Source: RPQJ01 sp963778185 (lineage in GTDB: Bacteria > Pseudomonadota > Gammaproteobacteria > Steroidobacterales > Steroidobacteraceae). From it: a stretch of DNA of 64,000 nucleotides. Below are positions 51,218 through 59,751 of this stretch, piece after piece. Made by a program: the position numbers and the translations under genes. The stretch covers positions 1 through 64,000 of the forward strand of contig CAVZTF010000001.1 in assembly GCA_963778185.1 (NCBI GenBank), in the 5' to 3' direction. The notes beneath the pieces were generated by a model. That model ran no database searches, had not been told where the DNA came from, and was given only the letters and a program-made list of their open reading frames with translations. Position 1 is the stretch's first letter. Each line of letters starts with the position of its first letter.

Positions 51218-51939
51218 GGCGCGAGCTCCTGTTGCGTAAGGCGGCCTTCGAGCAGTGCGCGTCCGCTGATCACGGCAGCCACGGCGGTCCGCGCGAGCTC
51301 GTGCAGGTCCGCGGCGACGCTCACGCCGCCCGAGGCCTGCCAATCGATCGACGGAAAGCGCCGCACCGCTTCGGCGTACAGCCCGACGTTGGGGCCCGAG
51401 AGCGCTCCGTCGCGGGCCACGTCCGTGCAGAGCACGTGACGCAGCCCGTGCCGGGAATAGCGCTCGACAGCGTCCCACAGGCTTGCCTCGGTCTGATTCT
51501 CCCAGCCGTGGGTGGCGAGGCGCGGCGTGCCGCCGTCGTCGATGCGCACGTCGAAGGCGAGCACCACCGTGTCGGGCCCGAGCTGCTGCAGCCAGGACGC
51601 CACTTCGACCGGCTGCGTCACCGCGACGCTGCCCACGACGACCCGCTCGACCCCGAGTGCCAGCAGCTCGTCTGCGACGGCGCGGCTGCGCACGCCACCG
51701 CCCACCTGCAGGGCTGCGCCGGACTCTGCAGCGAGCCGCGCGATGGCCGCGCGATTGCCCTGCGAGCCGTCGCGCGCTCCGTCGAGATCGACGACGTGGA
51801 CGCGTCGTGCCCCGAGCGCCAGGTAGCGCCGCAGGATCTCCACGGGATCGTCGGAGTAGACCTTTTCCGCGTCGAAGCGGCCCTGCAGCAGGCGCACGCA
51901 GCGTCCGCCGCGCAGGTCGATGGCGGGGATGAGCAACAT
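51199..51939 (-). CDS. hisA: ProFAR isomerase
   Basis: An intact protein of 246 residues with a TIM barrel catalysing the Amadori rearrangement of ProFAR to PRFAR. MLLIPAIDLRGGRCVRLLQG carries the first catalytic Asp, VHVVDLDGARDGSQGNRAAI and LQVGGGVRSRAVADELLALG the first phosphate site, and HVLCTDVARDGALSGPNVGL the second Asp. The ATG at 51939 shares one base with the hisH stop (TGATG), so translation is coupled. Confidence 0.96.
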   Translation of the reverse strand: MLLIPAIDLRGGRCVRLLQGRFDAEKVYSDDPVEILRRYLALGARRVHVVDLDGARDGSQGNRAAIARLAAESGAALQVGGGVRSRAVADELLALGVERVVVGSVAVTQPVEVASWLQQLGPDTVVLAFDVRIDDGGTPRLATHGWENQTEASLWDAVERYSRHGLRHVLCTDVARDGALSGPNVGLYAEAVRRFPSIDWQASGGVSVAADLHELARTAVAAVISGRALLEGRLTQQELAPFLPSE

Positions 51940-52547
51940 CAGGCAATCCCCAGGAATGCTGACAGCACGCGGCTGCCGACCCGTGCCGAGCGCTCGGGAT
52001 GGAACTGCACGCCGTAGAAGTTCTCGTGACGGACGGCCGCGGAGAACTCGCCGCCGTAGTCGGTCGTTGCGAGCGACCACGGGCCCACGGGCGCAGCGAA
52101 GCTGTGCACGAAGTAGACGTAGTCGCCGTCCTGGACGTCGGCCAGGAGCGGCGAGGGCGTGCGGATCCTGAGCTGGTTCCAGCCCATGTGCGGGACCGGG
52201 TAGTCGGTGCGCCGGGGAAGGAGTGCCACCCGCTCGGTGATGATGCCGAGGCAGTCGGTGTCCTCGCCGTCGTCACCTTCTTCGCTGCTCGCGAACAGGA
52301 GCTGCATGCCGAGGCAAATGCCGAGCACCGGTTGCGTGAGCTGCGGGATGAGGTCCACGAGGTCGAGCACCTGCAGGCGGGACATCGCGTCGGCCGCGGC
52401 GCCGACGCCGGGCAGGATCACGCGCTCAGCCGCACGCAGCTCGGCCGGATCGGCCGTGAGGTGCGAGCTCGCGCCGAGCCGCTCGAGGGCGAAGCGCAGC
52501 GAGGCGATGTTGCCGCCGCCGTAGTCAATGATCGCGACGTCGCTCAC
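51939..52547 (-). CDS. hisH: Imidazole glycerol phosphate synthase glutamine amidotransferase subunit
   Basis: An intact protein of 202 residues starting at GTG (52547). It is a class I amidotransferase delivering ammonia to HisF. VAIIDYGGGNIASLRFALER, ILPGVGAAADAMSRL (oxyanion region), PVLGICLGMQLLFASSEEGD with the nucleophilic Cys, and YGVQFHPERSARVGSRVLSA with the His-Glu pair are complete. It ends where hisA begins. Confidence 0.96.
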   Translation of the reverse strand: MSDVAIIDYGGGNIASLRFALERLGASSHLTADPAELRAAERVILPGVGAAADAMSRLQVLDLVDLIPQLTQPVLGICLGMQLLFASSEEGDDGEDTDCLGIITERVALLPRRTDYPVPHMGWNQLRIRTPSPLLADVQDGDYVYFVHSFAAPVGPWSLATTDYGGEFSAAVRHENFYGVQFHPERSARVGSRVLSAFLGIA

Positions 52548-52557
52548 GTCCCGTGCC

Positions 52558-53643
52558 TCACAGCACGCCCTTGCTGCTCGGGAGCTCGGTGCCCCGCACG
52601 CGGAAGGCGCGGCGCAGCGCGCGTCCGACGCCCTTGAAGCAGGCCTCGACCATGTGGTGGGTGTTCTCGCCCCGGACCTCGACGTGGATGGCGGCGCCGA
52701 GGCTGTCGGCCAGCGAGCGGAAGAAGTGCGGCACCAGCTCGGTCGGCAGCCCGCCCACGCTCTCCCGGTCGAATCGCCCGGTGAAGACGGCATACGAGCG
52801 GCCGGACAGGTCGATGGCCACCTGCGACAGCGCCTCGTCCATCGGCAGCACGAAGCCGTAACGACCGATTCCGCGCTTGTCGCCCAGGGCCTCCCGCAAG
52901 GCCTGGCCGAGGGCGAGGGCGCAGTCCTCGACGGTGTGGTGCTCGTCGATCTCGAGGTCGCCCTTGCACTGCAGTTCGAGCGAGAAACCGCCGTGACGCG
53001 CGACCTGCTCGAGCATGTGGTCGTAGAAGCCGATGCCGGTCGCGATGGACACGGGCAGCTCGCGGTCGAGATTCACCTTGACGGTGATATCCGTCTCGCG
53101 CGTCCGGCGCGTGACGGTCGCGGTGCGTTGCGGCCGGGCCAGCGCCACCAGGCGCGCGGCGATCGCAGGCCAGGTCTCGCCATCGCCGCCGTCCAGGCGC
53201 ACGCGCACGCCATCGATACGCAGGTTCGCGGCGAGGTCGAGGTCGGTCTGGCGGTCGCCGATCACGAAGCTGCACGCGCGGTCGAGCTCGCGTTCCGCGA
53301 GAAAGGCGGTCAGCAGCCCGGTGCGCGGCTTGCGGCACTCGCAGTCGTCCTGCGGAAAGTGCGGGCAGAAGAACTCCGCGTCGAACTCGATGCCCTGCGA
53401 GACCAGCAGGTCGCGCAGGAAGTTCTGCGGCTCGTGGAACGTGTGCTCCGGGAACGAGTCGGTGCCGAGCCCGTCCTGGTTGCTCACCAGCACGAACCGG
53501 TAGCCGGCGTGCTTGAGGTCGAGCAGCGCCGGGATCACGCCCGGCAACAGCTTGAGCTTGGCGAGGCTGTCCACCTGCTCGTCGGCCGGTTCCTCGATCA
53601 GCGTGCCGTCGCGGTCGATGAACAGGATGCGTTCGGGGCTCAT
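52558..53643 (-). CDS. hisB: Bifunctional histidinol-phosphatase / imidazoleglycerol-phosphate dehydratase
   Basis: An intact protein of 361 residues of the gammaproteobacterial fused type. The HAD phosphatase half has ILFIDRDGTLIEEPADEQVD (nucleophile Asp), YRFVLVSNQDGLGTDSFPEH and the zinc loop FCPHFPQDDCECRKPRTGLL. The dehydratase half has IATGIGFYDHMLEQVARHGG, GDLEIDEHHTVEDCALALGQ and VRGENTHHMVEACFKGVGRA with the paired His-rich Mn sites. It starts ATG 53643 overlapping the hisC stop (ATGA). Confidence 0.97.
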   Translation of the reverse strand: MSPERILFIDRDGTLIEEPADEQVDSLAKLKLLPGVIPALLDLKHAGYRFVLVSNQDGLGTDSFPEHTFHEPQNFLRDLLVSQGIEFDAEFFCPHFPQDDCECRKPRTGLLTAFLAERELDRACSFVIGDRQTDLDLAANLRIDGVRVRLDGGDGETWPAIAARLVALARPQRTATVTRRTRETDITVKVNLDRELPVSIATGIGFYDHMLEQVARHGGFSLELQCKGDLEIDEHHTVEDCALALGQALREALGDKRGIGRYGFVLPMDEALSQVAIDLSGRSYAVFTGRFDRESVGGLPTELVPHFFRSLADSLGAAIHVEVRGENTHHMVEACFKGVGRALRRAFRVRGTELPSSKGVL

Positions 53644-54695
53644 GGGCGCTCCACTGCGCCGAGGAGGCGCTCGTTCTGCTCGGGCGTACCGATGGTGATC
53701 CGCAGGCAGTTGGCCAGGCCGGGGGCGCTGCTGAAGTCGCGCACCAGGAGTCCCGCGGACCGGCCGGCCGCGAGGAAGCGCCGGGCATCGCGGCACTCGA
53801 CCAGCAGGAAGTTCGCGTCCGACGGGAACACCCGCACGACCGTCGGCGCGGACTCGAGCCGCTGTTGAACGCGCGCTCGCTCGGCGAGGATCGTGCGGAT
53901 GCGGTCGGCCGCCATCGCCCGTTGCGGGGCTTCCGTGAGCCTGAGCACGTCCTCGATCGTCGAGGCGGGAATCGCGTAGGGCGGGATGATGCGCTTCAGG
54001 AGTCCGACGATTTCCTCGCCCGCGATCAGCGTGCCGAGTCGCGCGCCGGCAAGTGCGTAAGCCTTGGACAGGGTGCGCAGGATCACGAGGTTCGGGAACT
54101 CCGCGAGCCGGGACGCAAGGCTCGCGCGGCCGGCGAACTCGATGTAGGCCTCGTCCACGCACACGAGCGAGGTGGCCGCGAGCTCGCGGCAGATGCGGAG
54201 CATCGCCTCTTCGTCGAGCAGGTTGCCGGTCGGGTTGTTGGGCGAACAGAGGAAGACGATCTTCGCGGCGCGGCCGGCCTCGATCACGGCTTTCGCCGCA
54301 AGGGAGAAGCCCTCGGTGAGCAGCGGCACCTCGACGACGCGCGCCCCCTGGATGCGGGCCGCGACCTTGTAGAAGCCGAAGGTCGGCGGGCAGATGACGG
54401 CCTGGTCGACACCGGCACGGCAGAACGCGCGCACCAGCAGGTCGATCGCCTCGTCGCTGCCACGGCCGATGAGCACCTGCTGCGCGGAAACGTCGTAGAG
54501 CTGCGCCATGCGCTCGACGAGCGCCTTCGGTTGCGGCTCCGGATAGCGGTTGAGGCCCGCGGCCGAGTTGTCGCCCTGGGCGCGCCACGGCATCTCGTTG
54601 GCGTGCAGGCGCTCGAGCGACGGATCCCAGGCGGCGTGCTGGTAGGGCTGCAGCTCGAGGATGTCGGGCCGTGCCAGCGACAGGACGGAACTCAC
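53640..54695 (-). CDS. hisC: Histidinol-phosphate aminotransferase
   Basis: An intact PLP enzyme of 351 residues starting at GTG (54695). HANEMPWRAQGDNSAAGLNR, IGRGSDEAIDLLVRAFCRAG, FLCSPNNPTGNLLDEEAMLR, VDEAYIEFAG and RTLSKAYALAGARLGTLIAG (Schiff-base Lys in TLSKAYALAG) are typical of fold type I HisC. It overlaps both neighbours (hisD upstream, hisB downstream) by four bases. Confidence 0.96.
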   Translation of the reverse strand: MSSVLSLARPDILELQPYQHAAWDPSLERLHANEMPWRAQGDNSAAGLNRYPEPQPKALVERMAQLYDVSAQQVLIGRGSDEAIDLLVRAFCRAGVDQAVICPPTFGFYKVAARIQGARVVEVPLLTEGFSLAAKAVIEAGRAAKIVFLCSPNNPTGNLLDEEAMLRICRELAATSLVCVDEAYIEFAGRASLASRLAEFPNLVILRTLSKAYALAGARLGTLIAGEEIVGLLKRIIPPYAIPASTIEDVLRLTEAPQRAMAADRIRTILAERARVQQRLESAPTVVRVFPSDANFLLVECRDARRFLAAGRSAGLLVRDFSSAPGLANCLRITIGTPEQNERLLGAVERP

Positions 54696-56017
54696 GTCGC
54701 CTCCTCCCGAGCGATCGCATCGAGCCGGACAGTGACGGCGTTGGCGTGCGCGTCCAGGGACTCGAGGCGGGCCAGGGTGCGGGCGGTGAGGCCGAGGTCG
54801 GCCAGCCCGCGCGGCGTGACTTCCTGGACCGTGATGCGCTTGACGAAGTCGAGCACGCCGAGGCCGCTGTAGGCGCGCGCGTGACCGTACGTGGGCAGCA
54901 CGTGGTTCGTGCCGCTGCAGTAATCGCCCATGGTCTCGGGTGTCCACGCGCCGAGGAACACCGAGCCGGCGTTGCGGACGCGGGGCAGCCAGCGGCGGGG
55001 CGATTCGATCTGCAGGATCAGGTGCTCGGGCGCGTAGGCGTTGCTCACGTCGAAGGCGGTCTCGAGATCGGGCACCAGCAGTACGCGACTGCCCGCGATC
55101 GAGCGCTCGGTGATCTGGCGGCGCGGCAGCACGGCCATCTGGCGGCCAACCGCGGCGATGCAGTCGCGCGCCGTGTCCGCCGAGGTCGTGACGAGCACCA
55201 CCTGCGCGTCCTCGCTGTGCTCGGCCTGGGCGAGCAGGTCGGCGGCGACGAACTCGGGTCGCGCCGTCCCGTCGGCGATGACCAGCACCTCGGAGGGGCC
55301 CGCCGGCATGTCGAGCGCGGCGCCGTCCGCATCGGCGGCGACGATCTGCTTCGCCGCCGTGACCCAGGAATTGCCGGGACCAAAGATCTTGTCCACCCTG
55401 GGCACGCTCCCGGTGCCGTAGGCGAGCGCCGCGACCGCCTGCGCGCCGCCGAGCTTGAACACGCGCTCGACGCCGCAGAGGCGCGCGGCCGTGAGCACCG
55501 CCGGGTCGGCCAGGCCGTCGCGGCGTGGGGGCGTGCACATCACGCGCACCGGGCAACCGGCGATGCGTGCCGGGATCGCGAGCATGATGGCCGTGGAGGG
55601 GAGGGGCGCGGTGCCCGCGGGCACGTACAGGCCGACCGCGTTCAAGGGCACGACCATGCGCTCACAGGTCACGCCGGGCGAGGTCTCGATACTCAAGGGC
55701 TCGAGCGTCTGCGCCTCGTGAAAACGAGTGACCGTGCCGATGGCGCGGCGCAATGCCTCGTGCTGTTCGGGGGTGAGCGCGGCTTCCGCTGCCGTGAACT
55801 CTGCCGCGCTGACCTCGAACGATTCGAGTCGCACGCCGTCGAGGGTCTCCGTGTATTCGCGCAGGGCGGCGTCGCCGCGCGAGCGCACGTCGTTCACGAT
55901 GCGGGCGGCCTTGGCCAGCAGGGCCTCGCTGTCGCGTTGCGCCGGTCGACGCAGCAGCTCGCGGCGTTCGTCCGCGCCGAGCGTGGCCCAGTCGTGGATG
56001 GCCAGTGGAGCGTTCAT
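54692..56017 (-). CDS. hisD: Histidinol dehydrogenase
   Basis: An intact protein of 441 residues catalysing the last two steps of histidine synthesis with NAD. VGLYVPAGTAPLPSTAIMLA, FKLGGAQAVAALAYGTGSVP, VDKIFGPGNSWVTAAKQIVA (NAD-type region), DMPAGPSEVLVIADG, LLAQAEHSEDAQVVLVTTS (Zn and catalytic His-Glu) and TMGDYCSGTNHVLPTYGHAR (Zn ligands) are conserved. ATG 56017 overlaps the hisG stop by four bases. Confidence 0.97.
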   Translation of the reverse strand: MNAPLAIHDWATLGADERRELLRRPAQRDSEALLAKAARIVNDVRSRGDAALREYTETLDGVRLESFEVSAAEFTAAEAALTPEQHEALRRAIGTVTRFHEAQTLEPLSIETSPGVTCERMVVPLNAVGLYVPAGTAPLPSTAIMLAIPARIAGCPVRVMCTPPRRDGLADPAVLTAARLCGVERVFKLGGAQAVAALAYGTGSVPRVDKIFGPGNSWVTAAKQIVAADADGAALDMPAGPSEVLVIADGTARPEFVAADLLAQAEHSEDAQVVLVTTSADTARDCIAAVGRQMAVLPRRQITERSIAGSRVLLVPDLETAFDVSNAYAPEHLILQIESPRRWLPRVRNAGSVFLGAWTPETMGDYCSGTNHVLPTYGHARAYSGLGVLDFVKRITVQEVTPRGLADLGLTARTLARLESLDAHANAVTVRLDAIAREEAT

Positions 56018-56913
56018 GCCAGCATCTTCTCCACCGGCAGCACCAGCACGGCGCTGGCCCCAGCGGCCTTCAGGCTTTCCAGGGTTTCCCAGAACACGTT
56101 TTCGCGGCAAACGGCGTGCACCGCGACCTTGTCGCCGGCGCCGTCGAGCGGGATTACCGTCGGCGACTCGCTGCCCGGCAGCAGCTTCTTGATCTGCGGC
56201 AGCGCCGAGCGCGGTGCGTGCAGCATGATGTACTTGCTCTCGCGGACCTGCTGCACGCCATCGATGCGCAGCAGCAGGCGGCGCACCCAGTCGGCCTTCT
56301 CGTCCGGCAGCTGCACGGGCGTGCGGATCAGCGCGGCCTGGCTCTCGAGGACCGGGGTGACCTCACGGAGGTGGTTGGCACTGAGCGTCGAGCCGGTGGA
56401 CACGAGGTCGCAGATCAGGTCGGCCCGGCCGAGGCGCGGGGCAATCTCGACCGCGCCCGAGAGCGTCACGATCTCGGCCTCGATCGAGTTCTCGCGCAGG
56501 AAGCGCGCCAGCGTCTGCGGGTAGGTGGTGGCGATGCGCTTCCCCGCCAGGCTCTTCAGGCCCGCGTAGGGAAACTCGTCCGGCACGGCGAGCGACAGGC
56601 GGCAGCGCCCGTACTCGAGCCGCTGGATGAGCTCGAAACGCGCCTGCGTGCCGCGGGCCGCCATGGCGAGGCGCTTCTCCTCGATGACGTTGAGGCCCAC
56701 GATGCCGAGGTCGCAGACGTCCTCCTGCACGAGGTCGGGGATGTCGTCGTCGCGCACGAACAGCACGTCGAGCGGCATGTTCTCGCCGTAGCACATCAGC
56801 TGGTCCTTGCCGCGGCTGTACTTGAGGCCGCAGCGGGCCAGCAGGTCCAGGGAATCGTCGGTCAGGCGGCCGGATTTCTGGACGGCGATCCGGAGGCGTT
56901 GCTGGCGGTCCAT
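56014..56913 (-). CDS. hisG: ATP phosphoribosyltransferase (long form)
   Basis: An intact protein of 299 residues, the first and feedback-controlled enzyme of histidine synthesis. RIAVQKSGRLTDDSLDLLAR, VLFVRDDDIPDLVQEDVCDL, RIATTYPQTLARFLRENSIE, LICDLVSTGSTLSANHLREV (PRPP-binding) and the C-terminal regulatory ACT-like domain (YIMLHAPRSALPQIKKLLPG, HAVCRENVFWETLESLKAAG) mark the hexameric long form inhibited by histidine. It follows the YerC-like gene by one base. Confidence 0.97.
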   Translation of the reverse strand: MDRQQRLRIAVQKSGRLTDDSLDLLARCGLKYSRGKDQLMCYGENMPLDVLFVRDDDIPDLVQEDVCDLGIVGLNVIEEKRLAMAARGTQARFELIQRLEYGRCRLSLAVPDEFPYAGLKSLAGKRIATTYPQTLARFLRENSIEAEIVTLSGAVEIAPRLGRADLICDLVSTGSTLSANHLREVTPVLESQAALIRTPVQLPDEKADWVRRLLLRIDGVQQVRESKYIMLHAPRSALPQIKKLLPGSESPTVIPLDGAGDKVAVHAVCRENVFWETLESLKAAGASAVLVLPVEKMLA

Positions 56914-56914
56914 G

Positions 56915-57223
56915 TCATCTCTCCGCGATGCGCCTTGCGGCGAGGGCATAGCCGCCGTTGCCGGCAGCGAGGTAACGGGCGACGCGCCCGACGGTGGTCA
57001 CGCTGACGCCGGTGACCCGGTGGATCTCGCGGTAGGGAATGCCCTGCTGCAGGAGGCCAACCACGGCCCAGCGGTCGGCGAGCGCCTGCAGTTCCGCCGG
57101 GGTGCAGAGGTCGCGGAAGAAATCCCGGCACTCCTCGCTGGAGCGCAGGGTCAGCACGGCCTGGAAGAGCGCCCGCTCGGCGGCGGCTTCCTGGCGGGCA
57201 GTGATGTTGCGGTGGTTCTTCAC
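56915..57223 (-). CDS. YerC/YecD family TrpR-like regulator at the head of the his operon
   Basis: A protein of 102 residues with the TrpR-type helix-turn-helix: FFRDLCTPAELQALADRWAV, GLLQQGIPYREIHRVTGVSV and TTVGRVARYLAAGNGGYALA. YerC/YecD proteins share the TrpR fold but usually lack the tryptophan pocket. Placement directly ahead of hisG, one base apart, suggests it senses histidine status or represses this operon; Xanthomonas-type genomes share this gene order. A start RBS is not obvious. Confidence 0.88.
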   Translation of the reverse strand: MKNHRNITARQEAAAERALFQAVLTLRSSEECRDFFRDLCTPAELQALADRWAVVGLLQQGIPYREIHRVTGVSVTTVGRVARYLAAGNGGYALAARRIAER

Positions 57224-57239
57224 GTCGGTCCCGGCGTCT

Positions 57240-57263
57240 TAGTGTGATAGCACGTTAGTACAA
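57240..57263 (-). promoter_or_regulatory. Three TAG-N5 direct repeats before the his operon
   Basis: On the plus strand TAGtgtga-TAGcacgt-TAGtacaa repeats TAG every 8 bases at 57240, 57248 and 57256; the second and third share TAG-Y-AC. The block lies 17-40 bases upstream of the YerC start and overlaps the likely minus-strand promoter. It may be a binding site for the YerC-like product, which is inference. Confidence 0.4.
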
Positions 57264-57335
57264 TATGACGTCGCGCGCAAGCCGCGCCCGGCCGGTCCTT
57301 GACGCTGCGGCAGGGCGCCACCTACACTGCGCGCG

Positions 57336-57446
57336 CTCATCGAGACCGGCTGAGGGAATGGCCCTTTGAAGCCGGGGCAACCATCGGGCCCAACCCGCCC
57401 GCAAAGGTGCCAACTCCACGGGGACGTGCGTCCGCCGGAAGATGAG
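57336..57446 (+). ncRNA. SAM-I (S-box) riboswitch upstream of metX-metB
   Basis: The closing stem P1 is CTCATC (57336-57341) with GATGAG (57441-57446). Core sequences match the S-box: GAGGGAATGGCCCTTTGAAG, the kink-turn/pseudoknot part CCGGGGCAACC, and AGGTGCCAACTCCA. It binds S-adenosylmethionine and turns off the methionine genes downstream. The G+C-rich variant seen here resembles those before met genes in Xanthomonas. Confidence 0.92.
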
Positions 57447-57492
57447 TTGCCGCGAGGCTGCCCCGGTTCGCCGGGGGTGTTGGTCGCGGCAA
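57447..57492 (+). promoter_or_regulatory. Expression-platform hairpin of the SAM riboswitch
   Basis: TTGCCGCGA (57447-57455) pairs with TCGCGGCAA (57484-57492), enclosing a nested CCCCGG-ttcg-CCGGGG stem. It begins on the base after the aptamer's P1. No T-run follows, so control may be by translation or Rho rather than an intrinsic terminator. Confidence 0.6.
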
Positions 57493-57561
57493 CCACGAGG
57501 GTAGCTCCCGGGAGTTTCGAAGCCTGTTGCGGCCAGGGTGCCGCGCGTGGAGTTGCGCCCG

Positions 57562-58596
57562 ATGCCGCCAGCGGCACTCATCGAACCTGACGAGCCCGCC
57601 GGGAGCCTGCCCGCGGGGTACGAGTGCCGGCACGGCGTGCTGGCGCTGCCGGGGCCGTTCGAGCTGCATTTCGGCGGCCGTCTTCCCTCCGTCGACGTCG
57701 CCTACCGGCTGGCCGGGGCCCAGGGCGCGCCGGTCGTGGCGCTGCTCGGCGGCATCTCGGCCGGACGGCACGTGTTCGCGCTGCCAGGGGAGTCGGCGGG
57801 CTGGTGGGAATCCGTCGTCGGTCCCGGTCGTGCACTCGATACCGACCGCTATCGCGTGCTCGGCATGGATTTCCTCGGCGGCAGTCACCGCACGACCGGT
57901 CCGGCGCAGGGCGAGATCTTTCCGAGCGTGAGCGCCTACGACCAGGCGCGGGTGCTCACGAGCCTGCTCGATCACCTGGGGGTCGGCCGCTTGCGCGCCA
58001 GCGTCGGGGCCTCCTATGGCGGCATGGTCACGCTGGCGCTGGCCGAGCGGAAGCCGGAGCGGCTGGACCACGCCGTCGTGATCAGCGCCGCGCATCGCAC
58101 GCACCCGATGTCCACGGCCTGGCGCAGCGTGCAGCGTGCGATCGTGCGCTATGCACTCGGCCACGGCGAGGGCCCGCGCGGTCTCGTGCTGGCCCGCGCA
58201 CTCGCGATGGCCACCTACCGGTCGGCCCGCGAGTTCGAGGACCGATTCCCGGGGCCGGCGGAACTCAAGGACGGCGAGTTCCGCTTTCCGGTCGAGTCCT
58301 ACCTGATGGCACGCGGCGAGGTTTATGCCGCCCAGTACAAGCCCGAGGCGTTCGTCTGCCTGTCCGAGTCGATCGACCTGCACCGCGTCGATCCGGGCGC
58401 CATCCGCGTGCCGACCACGCTGGTCGCCGTGGAAGAAGACCAGCTGGTACCGGTGAGCGAAATGCGCTACCTGCGCGACCGGCACGGCGGCACCTGCCGG
58501 CTGGTCGAAATCAGTTCAATCTATGGCCACGACGCCTTCCTGAAGGAGACAGAGGTGCTGCGCGACGTGTTCGCGCAGGCACTCGATCGAGCATGA
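57562..58596 (+). CDS. metX: Homoserine O-acyltransferase (MetX type)
   Basis: A protein of about 344 residues with the alpha/beta-hydrolase fold that acylates homoserine with acetyl- or succinyl-CoA. GFDFLGG-like VLGMDFLGGSHRTTG, RASVGASYGGMVTLALAERK (nucleophile Ser in GASYGG), VAVEEDQLVPVSEMRYLRDR (catalytic Asp) and EISSIYGHDAFLKE (catalytic His) complete the triad. In Xanthomonas relatives this subgroup uses succinyl-CoA, so succinyltransferase is likely here. ATG 57562 has GGAG nine bases upstream; GTG 57538 is an alternative. metB overlaps its stop (ATGA). Confidence 0.92.
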   Translation: MPPAALIEPDEPAGSLPAGYECRHGVLALPGPFELHFGGRLPSVDVAYRLAGAQGAPVVALLGGISAGRHVFALPGESAGWWESVVGPGRALDTDRYRVLGMDFLGGSHRTTGPAQGEIFPSVSAYDQARVLTSLLDHLGVGRLRASVGASYGGMVTLALAERKPERLDHAVVISAAHRTHPMSTAWRSVQRAIVRYALGHGEGPRGLVLARALAMATYRSAREFEDRFPGPAELKDGEFRFPVESYLMARGEVYAAQYKPEAFVCLSESIDLHRVDPGAIRVPTTLVAVEEDQLVPVSEMRYLRDRHGGTCRLVEISSIYGHDAFLKETEVLRDVFAQALDRA

Positions 58597-59751
58597 GCAA
58601 AGACACCACGCAGCAGACCCGCGCCGTGCGCGCCGCCCTGGACACCGATACCCAGTTCGGCGCGGTCGTGCCGCCCATCCACCTCACCTCGACGTTCTCC
58701 TTCGCGGGCTACGGCGAGAAGCGCACCTACGACTACTCGCGCTCCGGCAATCCGACGCGCGACGCGCTCGCCGGCGCGCTTGCGGAACTCGAGGGTGGAG
58801 TCGGTGCAGTGGTCGTTTCGTCGGGCATGGCGGCGGTCTCGCTGGTGACCCAGCTGCTCGAGCCCGGGCAGGTCGCGGTCGTGCCGCACGACTGCTACGG
58901 CGGCACCTACCGGCTCTTCAACGCGCTGCACGAGCGCGGCTCGCTCGATGTCCGCTTCGTGGACTTCCAGCAGCCGCAGGAACTCGACGCGGCACTCGCG
59001 AGCCACCCGGCGCTGGTGTGGATCGAGACGCCGAGCAACCCGCTGCTGCGCATCACCGACGTCGCGCGCGTCGCCGCGGCGGGCCGCGCGGCCGGGGCGC
59101 TGGTCGTCGCGGACAACACCTTCCTGTCGCCGGTGTGGCAGCAGCCGCTCGCGCTGGGGTCGGACCTCGTGCGTGCATTCGACGACCAAGTACCTCAATG
59201 GACACAGCGACGTGGTCGGTGGAGCGGTCGTCGCGGCGAACGCGGACCTGCACGAGAAGCTCGCGTGGTGGGCCAACTGCGTCGGCGCCACCGGGGCGCC
59301 GTTCGACAGCTACCTCACGCTGCGTGGCCTGCGCACGCTGCACGCCCGGATGCGCGCCCACGGCGAGAACGCGGCCGAGGTCGTGCGCCTGCTCGCCGGG
59401 CATCCCGCGGTCGCCAGGGTCCACTACCCGGGCCTCGAAACGCATCCCGGCCACGCGGTCGCCCGCCGGCAGCAGCAGGGGTTCGGCGCCATGGTCAGCT
59501 TCGAGTTGCGGGGCGGCATCGGCGAGGTACGCGCGTTCCTGGGCGCCTTGCGGTTGTTCTCGCTGGCGGAGTCGCTGGGCGGCGTCGAGAGCCTCGTCGC
59601 CCACCCGGCCAGCATGACGCACGCCGCCATGTCGGCGGAGGCGCGCGCCCGCGCCGGCATATCCGACGCGCTGGTGCGGCTGTCCGTGGGCATCGAGGCG
59701 GCCGACGACCTGCTGCAGGACCTGGCGCAGGCGCTGGCCGCGATCAGGTGA
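58593..59751 (+). CDS. metB: Cystathionine gamma-synthase (one frameshift)
   Basis: A PLP enzyme of about 386 residues that condenses O-acylhomoserine with cysteine. TRAVRAALDTDTQFGAVVPP, YDYSRSGNPTRDALAGALAE, VVSSGMAAVSLVTQLLEPGQ, VWIETPSNPLLRITDVARVA and, after a shift near 59185, VHSTTKYLNGHSDVVGGAVV with the Schiff-base Lys are present, ending ISDALVRLSVGIEAADDLLQ. Pairing with metX under one riboswitch makes a methionine operon. The end overlaps convergent modC by eight bases. Confidence 0.93.

Noticed and set aside
57240..57263. CRISPR-like short repeats
   Set aside because: The repeat unit is only three conserved bases with an 8-base period and no spacers; a regulatory site is more sensible.
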